A DNA stretch of 64,000 nt from CAYUVF01 sp964448045 (lineage in GTDB: Bacteria > Bacteroidota > Rhodothermia > Rhodothermales > Salinibacteraceae). This document shows positions 16,174-23,873 of this stretch, piece by piece. The stretch's first letter is position 1. Each line of letters starts with the position of its first letter. The stretch covers positions 31,522 through 95,521 of the forward strand of contig CAYUVF010000008.1 of the NCBI GenBank assembly GCA_964448045.1, given 5' to 3'. The notes below the pieces were generated by a model. The model saw only the letters and a program-made list of their open reading frames with translations, had not been told where the DNA came from and made no database searches. The position numbers and the translations under genes are program-made.

Positions 16174-18663
16174 ATGGACATTAGTTACACCTGGCTCAGC
16201 CAGTACGTCGACCACGATGAAGACCCGCACGCCCTCGCCGAGACGCTCACGATGGGCGGACTCGAAGTCGAAGGCGTCTCCGAGATCGGGCAGGCGCTCG
16301 GTGGCGTCGTCGTAGGCGAAGTGCTGGAGGTGCGCGCCCATCCGAATGCCGACCGGCTCGTGCTCTGCGACGTCGAGATCGGCGAACGGACGACGGCCCA
16401 GATCGCCTGTGGCGCAGACAACGTCGCTGCTGGACAGATGGTGCCCGTCGCCACGCCCGGCACCACGCTCCGCCTCCCGAGCCAGAAGAACCCGAGTGTG
16501 CGCGAACCGATCACGATCGAGTCGCGGCGCGTGCGCGGTGAAGTATCGGACGGCATGATCTGCGCCGAGGACGAGTTGGGCCTCTCCGATGACCACGCGG
16601 GCATCATGGTGCTCGATGGGGACGCCGCTATCGGCCAGCCGTTCACGGACTACCTCGCCGAGCGCGGCATCGACGCCCGCGACTTCATCTTCGACATCGG
16701 CCTGACGCCCAACCGCCCTGACGCCGCCAGCCACTTCGGCGTGGCGCGCGACGTCGCCGCCCTCACCGATAGCGCGCTCCACCGCCCCAACGTGTCGCTC
16801 CCCGCCCCCGGTGGTCCCGTGGCCGGCGCCGTCACCGTCGATATTCAGGCGCCCGCGGGCTGCCCGCGCTACGTGGCACTGCTCGTGCGCGACGTCGAGG
16901 TCGATGAATCGCCGCTGTGGCTCAAGCGGAGGCTCACAAGCATCGGGCTGCGGCCGCGCAACACCATCGTCGACGTCACCAACTTCGTCCTGCACGAGAT
17001 CGGCCAACCGCTGCACGCGTTCGACTTCGACCGGATCGCCGATCAGCGGATCGTCGTCCGCGAAACAACCGGCGAAGAACAATTCACCACGCTGGACGAG
17101 GTGGAGCGAACGCTCCCTGACGGCACGCTGCTCATCTGCGATGCCGAGCAGCCCGTGGCCGTCGCCGGCGTGATGGGCGGCGCCAACTCGGAGGTATCGG
17201 ACGACACGACGAACGTGCTGATCGAGAGCGCCTACTTCGACCCGTCATCGATCCGGCGGACCGCAAAGGCGCTCGGCCTACAGACCGATTCGTCGTACCG
17301 CTTCGAGCGCGGCGTCGACCGTGACGGGCAGGTCTGGGCCGCGGCCCGGGCCGCCGAACTCATCGCCGAGCTCGCCGGAGGCACCGTCGTCCCCGGCATG
17401 GTCGACGCGCATCCGGCCCCGCCCTCCGCCGAAACGGTCGCCCTCCGCCCCGACCGGCTCAACGACGTGCTCGGCGTCTCCATTTCGCCGGAAAAGGCGA
17501 CCTTTCTGCTGGAGCAAATCGGCTTCGACGTCACCCGCGGCGACGACGCGCTCCGCTGCACCGTGCCCACCTTCCGCCCCGATGTCTCCATCGAGGAAGA
17601 CCTGATCGAGGAGGTCGCTCGCCTGCACGGCTACGACCAGATTCCGGAGCCGGCGCAGATCACCATTCCGGGCCGGATGCCGAAGGAGGCCGCCGATCAG
17701 CGCCTGCGCGATACGCTGCGCGAGCTGCTGCGCGGGCGCGGCTTCCGCGAGACGTACACCAACAGCATGCTCCGCCGGGACGAAGCCGAGCGCTTCAACC
17801 AGCCGCCGCTCGTCGCGGCCAACGGTGACGGCCCGCCCGCCCTCGTCGAGACGATGAATCCCATCTCGCGCGAGATGGCCGCGCTGCGCCCGACACTGCT
17901 GCCCGGCCTGCTCGAGGTGATGCAGCACAACCAGAACCACGGGCAGCGCGCGCTCCGCTTCTTCGAGTTCGGCCATATCTTCCACCGCGCCGCGCCGGAG
18001 GCCGACACCCTCGTGCCCGGCTTCGACGAGCACGAAGCGCTCATCCTCGCCCTCAGCGGTCCGCACGCGCCGATGCACTGGGACGCCGCCGAGCGCTCCG
18101 CCGACTTCTTCGATCTGAAAGGCACCGTCCAGACGCTGCTCGATACGCTGCACATCGACGATGTGACCATCGAGCCGGCGGAAGCCAACATGCCGGAGCT
18201 GCTGGCGTATCATGCGACGATCACGGCAGAGAGCGCTCCGCTGGGGCTCATCGGCCGCGTGGCCGATCCGGTGGCAGCCGACTTCGATCTCGACGCTCCC
18301 GCCTTCGTCGCCGAGCTCAACTGGGCGGCCCTGGCCAAACGCGCCGAGTTGCACGAGGACCGCACGTACACGCCCGTGAGCCGCTTTCCGGTCGTCGAGC
18401 GCGACCTCGCCGTGCTCGTTCACACCGATCAGGCGGTGGGCCCGCTGCTCGACGCAATCGAGAAAGAAGGGGCTCCGCTTGTACAAGACGCCGCTGTGTT
18501 CGACATTTACGAAGGCGAAGGGATACCGTCGGATCAGAAGAGCGTAGCCATCGCCCTGCGCTTCGGGGCCGATCGCACGCTCACCGATGACGAAGTGGAT
18601 GCCACACTCGACGCTATTGTAGATACGCTGGAACAGCAGTACGACGCGCACCTACGGCAGTAA
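16174..18663 (+). CDS. pheT: Phenylalanyl-tRNA synthetase, beta subunit
   Basis: 829 aa from ATG 16174, which gives the normal family N-terminus (MDISYTWLSQYVD). The in-frame ATG at 16138 would add a non-conserved stretch. Domains in order are a tRNA-binding OB domain (VGEVLEVRAHPNADRLVLCDVEIG), B3/B4 editing (CPRYVALLVRDVEV, LRPRNTIVDVTNFVLHEIGQ), B5 (TFRPDVSIEEDLIEEVARLHGYD), a pseudo-catalytic core (ALRPTLLPGLLEVMQHNQN) and the C-terminal FDX-ACB anticodon domain (TPVSRFPVVERDLAVLV). It corrects tyrosine misacylation and supports PheS. It ends the translation cluster. Confidence 0.97.
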   Translation: MDISYTWLSQYVDHDEDPHALAETLTMGGLEVEGVSEIGQALGGVVVGEVLEVRAHPNADRLVLCDVEIGERTTAQIACGADNVAAGQMVPVATPGTTLRLPSQKNPSVREPITIESRRVRGEVSDGMICAEDELGLSDDHAGIMVLDGDAAIGQPFTDYLAERGIDARDFIFDIGLTPNRPDAASHFGVARDVAALTDSALHRPNVSLPAPGGPVAGAVTVDIQAPAGCPRYVALLVRDVEVDESPLWLKRRLTSIGLRPRNTIVDVTNFVLHEIGQPLHAFDFDRIADQRIVVRETTGEEQFTTLDEVERTLPDGTLLICDAEQPVAVAGVMGGANSEVSDDTTNVLIESAYFDPSSIRRTAKALGLQTDSSYRFERGVDRDGQVWAAARAAELIAELAGGTVVPGMVDAHPAPPSAETVALRPDRLNDVLGVSISPEKATFLLEQIGFDVTRGDDALRCTVPTFRPDVSIEEDLIEEVARLHGYDQIPEPAQITIPGRMPKEAADQRLRDTLRELLRGRGFRETYTNSMLRRDEAERFNQPPLVAANGDGPPALVETMNPISREMAALRPTLLPGLLEVMQHNQNHGQRALRFFEFGHIFHRAAPEADTLVPGFDEHEALILALSGPHAPMHWDAAERSADFFDLKGTVQTLLDTLHIDDVTIEPAEANMPELLAYHATITAESAPLGLIGRVADPVAADFDLDAPAFVAELNWAALAKRAELHEDRTYTPVSRFPVVERDLAVLVHTDQAVGPLLDAIEKEGAPLVQDAAVFDIYEGEGIPSDQKSVAIALRFGADRTLTDDEVDATLDAIVDTLEQQYDAHLRQ

Positions 18664-18698
18664 TCCGCCCACTTTTCTCTCGGCCGATTGGCTTCATC

Positions 18699-19019
18699 AT
18701 GGAAAACGCACCGCCGCTGCCCGAGTCGCCCTCGTCCGCGTCCGATTCTGCCTCGGACGATGTCGCCTCACCGTCATCCGAGGCGCTCCGCCGGCTGCGC
18801 GAGCGCGTTAATGAGGCCGTGCAGACGATCGAGCAGCTGCGCGCCGAGAACCGGCACCTGCGCGAGCGGGTCCACACGCTCGCGCAGCGGCCCGCCATCG
18901 GAGACGACGAAGCCTTCATCCGGCTCGACGACGACCCCGATGCCCTGCGCAATCAGATCGAACACTTCATCGACCTGATCGACGCCTACCTCGACCCCTC
19001 TTCCAACGCGTCCGAATAG
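18699..19019 (+). CDS. Small coiled-coil protein, ZapB-like by position
   Basis: 106 aa: an acidic Ser/Pro-rich N-terminus (residues 1-28), then a leucine-zipper-like coiled coil (RLRERVNEAVQTIEQLRAEN, then HLRERVHTLAQ), then an acidic tail with IDLIDAYLD. It lies 35 bp after pheT and only 6 bp before zapA, so it is probably translated together with ZapA. Short coiled-coil proteins immediately upstream of zapA often act as ZapB-type partners at the division ring. That role is inference from length, coiled coil and position. Confidence 0.65.
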   Translation: MENAPPLPESPSSASDSASDDVASPSSEALRRLRERVNEAVQTIEQLRAENRHLRERVHTLAQRPAIGDDEAFIRLDDDPDALRNQIEHFIDLIDAYLDPSSNASE

Positions 19020-19025
19020 CGGCTT

Positions 19026-19373
19026 ATGAGCGGATCCAATCTTAAATCCATTCGGGTGAATATTCTGGGCCGGGAGATCGGGCTGAAGGTCCGCGAGGAC
19101 GACGAGGCGCATACGCGGCGGATCGCCCAGTACGTCAACCAGAAGATGAAGAATTTCCAGCGAGCGCATCCCGAGCAGGCCGAGCTCACGACGGCCATCA
19201 TCACCTCGCTTGCGCTGGCCGAGGAGCTGTACGACCTGCGCGCCGAGCAGAAAGACGCAACCGATGCGCTGGAGGATGAGCTCGGCGCGCTGTCCAAGCA
19301 GCTTGCCCGCGCCGTCGAGGCCGCCCCCCCCGAGCCCCCCCAGCCCGCACCGGCGGAACACGGGTCGGCTTGA
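19026..19373 (+). CDS. zapA: Cell division protein ZapA
   Basis: 115 aa. The N-terminal globular domain is SIRVNILGREIGLKVREDDE, then RIAQYVNQKMKNFQ. A coiled coil follows (TSLALAEELYDLRAEQKDAT), as in ZapA (DUF710), which bundles FtsZ filaments. The C-terminus is a proline/alanine-rich tail (EAAPPEPPQPAPAEH) not needed for the fold. It pairs with the coiled-coil gene upstream. A structured RNA follows, an arrangement recalling the zapA-ssrS pair of Proteobacteria. Confidence 0.92.
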   Translation: MSGSNLKSIRVNILGREIGLKVREDDEAHTRRIAQYVNQKMKNFQRAHPEQAELTTAIITSLALAEELYDLRAEQKDATDALEDELGALSKQLARAVEAAPPEPPQPAPAEHGSA

Positions 19374-19418
19374 TCGGTGGATGGTGCTCCCCTGCGACGA
19401 ACTAACGACACTGTATCT

Positions 19419-19652
19419 GCAAGCGCCGATCGCAGGCAGGGGTTCTGGATAAGAAGAATCCGCAACTTATCCAAAAGGGAGCTATGCTCCAGGACTGGAC
19501 GACAGGCCCACTCCTCGCTGTGCGGGGAGCTTCCCGTCCCGCTCTGCGGTGAACGCGGGAAGTCAACAGGGACGTCGAAAGGCTACTGGGCGGCCCCCAC
19601 CCTGTCGAAAGAGGGGTTCTTCGACCTGCCCCTGCCTCGATCGTGCGCTTGC
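19419..19652 (+). ncRNA. Structured RNA downstream of zapA, candidate 6S RNA
   Basis: No plausible coding frame spans 19374-19825. The ends of this segment form a 23-bp helix: 19419-19442 pairs with 19629-19652, interrupted only by a bulged C (19433) and a bulged T (19644). Inside are GGATAAG/CTTATCC (7 bp), GGAGC-TAT-GCTCC, CGACAGG (19500-19506) with CCTGTCG (19601-19607), CTCCTCGC-TGT-GCGGGGAG and CTTCCCG/CGGGAAG. A terminator follows at 19660-19700. The size (about 235 nt) and position after zapA suggest 6S RNA (ssrS). The multi-branched interior is less rod-like than textbook 6S, and no RNase P, tmRNA or SRP consensus was found. The structure is certain; the family is a guess. The transcript may start somewhat upstream. 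Confidence 0.6.
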
Positions 19653-19659
19653 GTTTATT

Positions 19660-19700
19660 CCCCGGCAGACAGCCCTTTGGCTGCGCTGTCGGGGTTTTTT
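19660..19700 (+). terminator. Intrinsic terminator of the post-zapA RNA
   Basis: CCCCGGCAGACAGCC (19660-19674) pairs with GGCTGCGCTGTCGGGG (19679-19694) around a CTTT loop, followed by TTTTTT. It is a strong terminator pointing the same way as zapA. Confidence 0.85.
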
Positions 19701-19825
19701 GTTGGACGAACATCGCAGCCCCGTATCCGCTAAAATTCAGCAAACTGTGGGACCTGCTGCCGCACTCATAGGTTTGGATCCACACGCCGGATTCCCGCGC
19801 ACTGCGTTATCAATACGTTCCCTTC

Positions 19826-21817
19826 ATGATTCAGCTTCAAGACGTATCGATCACCTTCGGCGGCCAGGCGGTGCTCAATCAGCTCTCGTGGACCATCGCA
19901 CCGCACGAACGCAAACGCATCGGCCTGATTGGCCCGAACGGCGCCGGCAAGACAACCCTGCTGCGCATCCTCACCGGCGAGCTCACGCCCGATGACGGCA
20001 CCGTCCACCGCGGCAAAACGACTGTCGGCTATCTGGAGCAGACGATCCAGGACGCCCCCGCCGATCACAGCATCCGCGCCGAGGCGCTGCGCGCGTTCGA
20101 CGAGGTGCTCGCCCTCGAAGACCAGGAACAACAGATCACCGAGCAGCTGGAGCAGGAGGACGACTACGAAAGCGACCGCTACGAGAAGCTGCTGTCCCGG
20201 CTGGAGCGCGTGCAGGCCCGCCTCAACGCCGAGGAGGCGCACACCATCCGCGCTCGCACCGAGGCCACACTGACGGGCCTCGGCTTCGACCCCGATGCGC
20301 TCGACCGCCCGCTCGCTACCTTCTCCGGCGGTTGGCGCATGCGCGTCGCCCTCGCCAAGCTCCTCCTCCAGCGCCCCGATGTGCTGCTGCTCGACGAGCC
20401 CACAAATCACCTCGACATCGACAGCATCGACTGGCTGGAGGACTACCTCCGCGGCTACGACGGCACCGTCGTCATCGTCAGCCACGACCGCTATTTTCTC
20501 GACCGGATGGTGACCTCCATCGCCGAGCTCAACCGGAGCCGGCTGGAGCACTACGACGGCAATTACAGCTACTACCTCGAAGCGCGCGAAGAGCGGCTCG
20601 AGCAGTGGCGCGCCGCCTACGAAAACCAGCAGCGCCGGATCAACGAGATCCAGCAGTTCATCGACAAGTTTCGCTACAACGCCTCCAAGGCGGCGCAGGT
20701 GCAGAGCCGGATCAAGAAACTGGAAAAGATGGACCGGATCCCGGAGCCGCCATCGCAGGACGATACGATCTCCTTCCGCTTCCCCGAGCCGCCGCGCTCC
20801 GGGCAAGTCGTGCTGGAGCTGTCGGCGTTCTCCAAAACGTACGCAGGGCGCGACGGCGAAATCACCGTCTTCGACGACGCCGATCCGCTGACGATTGCGC
20901 GCGGCGACAAGCTCGCGCTCGTCGGGCCCAACGGCGCGGGCAAGTCGACGCTCGCCCGCATCCTGAACGGCACCGAGCCGTTCGACGGCACCCGCGAGGA
21001 AGGCTACCACGTCGAGCGCGCCTTCTTCGCCCAGCACCAGGCCGAAGCGCTCGACCCGGATCAGACGGCGCTGGAGGCCCTCCGCGCGAAGGCGCCGCGC
21101 CGCTCGGAAACCGAACTGCGCACGCTGCTGGGCGCGTTCCTGTTCACCGGCGACGACGTGTTCAAGCCCGTGCGCGTCCTTTCCGGCGGGGAGAAAAGTC
21201 GGCTGGCCCTGGCGCGCACGCTCTGCTCGCCCGCCAACTTCCTGATTCTCGATGAACCCACGAACCACCTCGACATCCGCTCGAAAGAGGTGCTGATCGA
21301 AGCGCTGCAGCAATACGAGGGCACCTTCGTCGTCGTGAGCCACGACCGCTATTTTCTGGACGAAGTTGTCGAAAGCGTGTGGCGCGTCGGCAACGGCGGC
21401 GTGCGCATCTTCCACGGCAACTACTCGGACATGCAGTGGCAAATCGAGCACGGATCGGCGCAGGCGCTCTCCACGAACGGCACCTCGTCGACCGACTCCG
21501 CCGCGGATGAAACATCGGCCGGCGCCACGACACGTACATCTGCCTCCACCAATCAGCGGACGCGCTCCGGGCCGTTTGCGGATCTCAACTCGTATCAGCT
21601 GCAGGAGAAGCTGAAGGAAACCGAGGCGGCGATCCTGGAACAGGAAACGCTGAAAGACGAGCTGGAGGAGGCGATGGCGAATCCGGATTTATACGATAAC
21701 ACCCACGAGATGCGTTCAACGTCCGAGCGGTACCGAGCCGTCAAGCGAGAGTTGGCGGATCTGTACGAGACGTGGGAGCACTTGGCCGATGCGGTGACCG
21801 AGTATGAAAATGCCTGA
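19826..21817 (+). CDS. ABC-F family ATP-binding protein (ribosome-associated type)
   Basis: 663 aa with two ABC cassettes and no membrane segments. Cassette 1 has Walker A GPNGAGKTTL, signature FSGGWRMRVALAKLL and Walker B VLLLDEPTNHLD. Cassette 2 has GPNGAGKSTL, LSGGEKSRLALARTL and FLILDEPTNHLD. The charged inter-cassette linker (about residues 240-310) and an acidic/Thr-Ser spacer before a C-terminal coiled coil (QLQEKLKETEAAILEQETLK) match Uup/YdiF-like ABC-F proteins. These act on ribosomes rather than in transport. The final bases overlap the next gene by 14 bp. Confidence 0.93.
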   Translation: MIQLQDVSITFGGQAVLNQLSWTIAPHERKRIGLIGPNGAGKTTLLRILTGELTPDDGTVHRGKTTVGYLEQTIQDAPADHSIRAEALRAFDEVLALEDQEQQITEQLEQEDDYESDRYEKLLSRLERVQARLNAEEAHTIRARTEATLTGLGFDPDALDRPLATFSGGWRMRVALAKLLLQRPDVLLLDEPTNHLDIDSIDWLEDYLRGYDGTVVIVSHDRYFLDRMVTSIAELNRSRLEHYDGNYSYYLEAREERLEQWRAAYENQQRRINEIQQFIDKFRYNASKAAQVQSRIKKLEKMDRIPEPPSQDDTISFRFPEPPRSGQVVLELSAFSKTYAGRDGEITVFDDADPLTIARGDKLALVGPNGAGKSTLARILNGTEPFDGTREEGYHVERAFFAQHQAEALDPDQTALEALRAKAPRRSETELRTLLGAFLFTGDDVFKPVRVLSGGEKSRLALARTLCSPANFLILDEPTNHLDIRSKEVLIEALQQYEGTFVVVSHDRYFLDEVVESVWRVGNGGVRIFHGNYSDMQWQIEHGSAQALSTNGTSSTDSAADETSAGATTRTSASTNQRTRSGPFADLNSYQLQEKLKETEAAILEQETLKDELEEAMANPDLYDNTHEMRSTSERYRAVKRELADLYETWEHLADAVTEYENA

Positions 21818-23033
21818 TGAGATGGAGATGATACGACGCGCGTGGAGAATCGCCGGTCTGATGGTGATGTTGAGCCTGCTTGGGCATCTTGCCCTCCCGA
21901 CGGCGTCGGCGCAGATCTACGCCCTGCCCCGCGCCGATACGACGAGCGACACAGCTTTTGGCGCGGCCGTTGCCCTCGATGGCGATGTGGCGCTGGTGGG
22001 CGCAAGCGGCGAAAATGAGTGCGGCCCCAACTCGGGCGCAGCGTACATCTACGAGCGCGGTCGCACACCGGGAACATGGCGCCAGGCGGCCCGCCTGACG
22101 CCCAGCCAGTGTGAGGAGGGCGCCTTCTTCGGACGCGCGCTCGACCTTAGCGGCGACCGGGCCATCATCAGCTCATCGAGCGAATTCTTCGCGTCTCGTC
22201 AATCCAATGCGGCGTACATCTTCGCCCGCGACTCGTCCGGCGCGTGGCTGCAGCAGGCGCGACTCATTGCCGAGACCAACTACAACGAAGGTGCCTTCGC
22301 CGCCTCGGTGGCCATCGACGGCGACCAGGCGCTCGTAACAACCTCGGGCAGCTCGGATGGCGACTACGGCGGCGCGGCTTACTTTTACACGTTCGATGCC
22401 GCCACCGAGCGCTGGGAGCTGACGACGCGCCTCACGGCCACCGCCGGCGTGGAGCACGGCGTGCTGGGCGGCGCCAGCGCCCTCGACGGCCCCCGCGCTG
22501 CCGTAGCTGCCTCGACGTATTTTGCGCAGCAGCCCGGATCGGTGTACCTCTTCGAGCGCGACGTCGAAGGGGCGTGGCGCGAGACGGCGCGAGTGGGCGG
22601 CATCGACGACTTCTTCATCTCGCTGGACCTGAGTGGGCCGCGCCTGCTCGTCGGCGAGGCGCGGGACGGCCCCGACGAATCGGGCCGGGCGACGCTGTAC
22701 GAACGGCAATCGGCGGACACGTGGACGGAGCTGACGGAGCTGCAGCCCGCCACGCCGTACGAGTCGGGCGCCTTCGGGTCGGCCGTCTCGCTGAGCGGCG
22801 ACCGCGCCCTCGTCACCGGCTACGACGAGCAGCTCGGCCAGGACTACAACATCGACCGCGTCGTCTACACCTTCCGCTACGACGCCACCTCGAACACCTG
22901 GCCGCAGCAACAGGTGATCGACCTCGGACGGGTTGCCTTCGGCGCAGCCGTGGACCACGATGGCGAGTTTGCCATCATCAGCTCGGTGCCGGAGGATGAG
23001 CCGGAGTCCGTCTACGTCGTCCAGCTCTTCTGA
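21804..23033 (+). CDS. Exported beta-propeller-like protein with FG-GAP-type repeats
   Basis: 409 aa. A signal peptide lies at about residues 10-37 (RRAWRIAGLMVMLSLLGHLA). The rest is six or seven repeats of about 50 aa with the pattern 'FG.A.AL.GD.AL.GA......GAAYIYER....W'. Examples are FGAAVALDGDVALVGASGEN, FFGRALDLSGDRAIISSSSE and FGSAVSLSGDRALVTGYDEQ. This FG-GAP-like pattern predicts a seven-bladed propeller, a common binding platform in secreted Bacteroidota proteins. ATG 21804 was chosen because GGTGA lies 6 nt upstream; 21810, 21822 and 21828 are alternatives. The ligand is unknown. Confidence 0.8.
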   Translation: MKMPDEMEMIRRAWRIAGLMVMLSLLGHLALPTASAQIYALPRADTTSDTAFGAAVALDGDVALVGASGENECGPNSGAAYIYERGRTPGTWRQAARLTPSQCEEGAFFGRALDLSGDRAIISSSSEFFASRQSNAAYIFARDSSGAWLQQARLIAETNYNEGAFAASVAIDGDQALVTTSGSSDGDYGGAAYFYTFDAATERWELTTRLTATAGVEHGVLGGASALDGPRAAVAASTYFAQQPGSVYLFERDVEGAWRETARVGGIDDFFISLDLSGPRLLVGEARDGPDESGRATLYERQSADTWTELTELQPATPYESGAFGSAVSLSGDRALVTGYDEQLGQDYNIDRVVYTFRYDATSNTWPQQQVIDLGRVAFGAAVDHDGEFAIISSVPEDEPESVYVVQLF

Positions 23034-23051
23034 GCCGACCCGAAGCCGCCA

Positions 23052-23702
23052 CTACAACCCGAACCGCACGACCACATCGAGCGAGTCGATGGCACTGGTG
23101 TGGGATGCGACGAGCGACCGGGTTTCGGTCGGCACGGGCCCATCGTAAGCGGGGAGTGCCTGATCGATGCGCAGTCCCGCCTGCGACTGCCCCATCGCGC
23201 GCCCGACACCCAGCGACGGCGCCTGCTTACCGCGCGCACGAAAGACCTGCGTGCGCACCCAGCGGTACTCGCCGAGCGAGAAATCCTGTGCATTCAACGC
23301 CCGCACCTGCACCCGCTTCGCCGTCGCGAGCGCGCCGGAGAACGACGAAAACCAGTCCAGCACCGCCTGCAACCCCGGCTCTTCGCCCGACCGGTCCCGG
23401 CGCTCCAGGTCGCGGATCGTCGCGGCGGCGCTGTCGAGCCGAGTGTGGACGCTATCGTAGATGGCCCGCTGCACGGCGAGGTAGCGGTCGACCTGTGCTT
23501 CGGTGAGTTGCGAATCGGCAGGCGGGGTGAACGGCTCTTGCCGCTCGATGCGCGTGTTCATCGTCTGGAGTTGCTCCAATTGGCGCCCTTGCTGCAGCAT
23601 CGGGCTGATGAACGGCTGATAGACGAGAAAATACAGTGCCACCGCCCCACTGCCCACCAGCAGCACCACGAGTCCGATAGTCCAGGCAGTCGTATTCTTC
23701 AT
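23052..23702 (-). CDS. Membrane-anchored protein of unknown function
   Basis: 216 aa. One N-terminal transmembrane helix (WTIGLVVLLVGSGAVALYFL) is followed by a helical, charged region (LQQGRQLEQLQTMNTRIERQ; QVDRYLAVQRAIYDSVHTRL) and a more polar C-terminal part. The topology predicts a periplasmic domain. No family was recognised. It is convergent with the propeller gene (18-bp gap) and divergent from uvrB (171-bp gap), so it is probably monocistronic. Confidence 0.65.
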   Translation of the reverse strand: MKNTTAWTIGLVVLLVGSGAVALYFLVYQPFISPMLQQGRQLEQLQTMNTRIERQEPFTPPADSQLTEAQVDRYLAVQRAIYDSVHTRLDSAAATIRDLERRDRSGEEPGLQAVLDWFSSFSGALATAKRVQVRALNAQDFSLGEYRWVRTQVFRARGKQAPSLGVGRAMGQSQAGLRIDQALPAYDGPVPTETRSLVASHTSAIDSLDVVVRFGL

Positions 23703-23873
23703 TGGCGTCGTCGATTCACGTCACAAGCAATTAGCAAGCGTCCGATGCGGAGCAGAAATTCGGCCATTCGTATCCGAATCGCAAAGGTTGACACGCGCCA
23801 TCGTGCAACATCGAACCGCACGGATCGGTTCAAATCTGATGTGTCACATTCTGCCTGAACCGCTCCTCCCCCG

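Noticed and set aside
17278..18651. 457-codon minus-strand frame inside pheT
   Set aside because: Shadow of the pheT frame; no start signal or homology.
19381..19700. RNase P RNA, tmRNA or SRP RNA
   Set aside because: The conserved cores of these RNAs (for example the GGAAAGTCC region of RNase P, the tRNA-like ends of tmRNA, the GGAAG tetraloop region of SRP RNA) were not found.
19766..21451. 561-codon minus-strand frame opposite the ABC-F gene
   Set aside because: The plus strand encodes both ABC cassettes with intact motifs. The antisense text has no recognisable domain.
23788..23816. uvrB promoter from TTGACA at 23788
   Set aside because: No acceptable -10 at 16-18 bp; left out as a feature.
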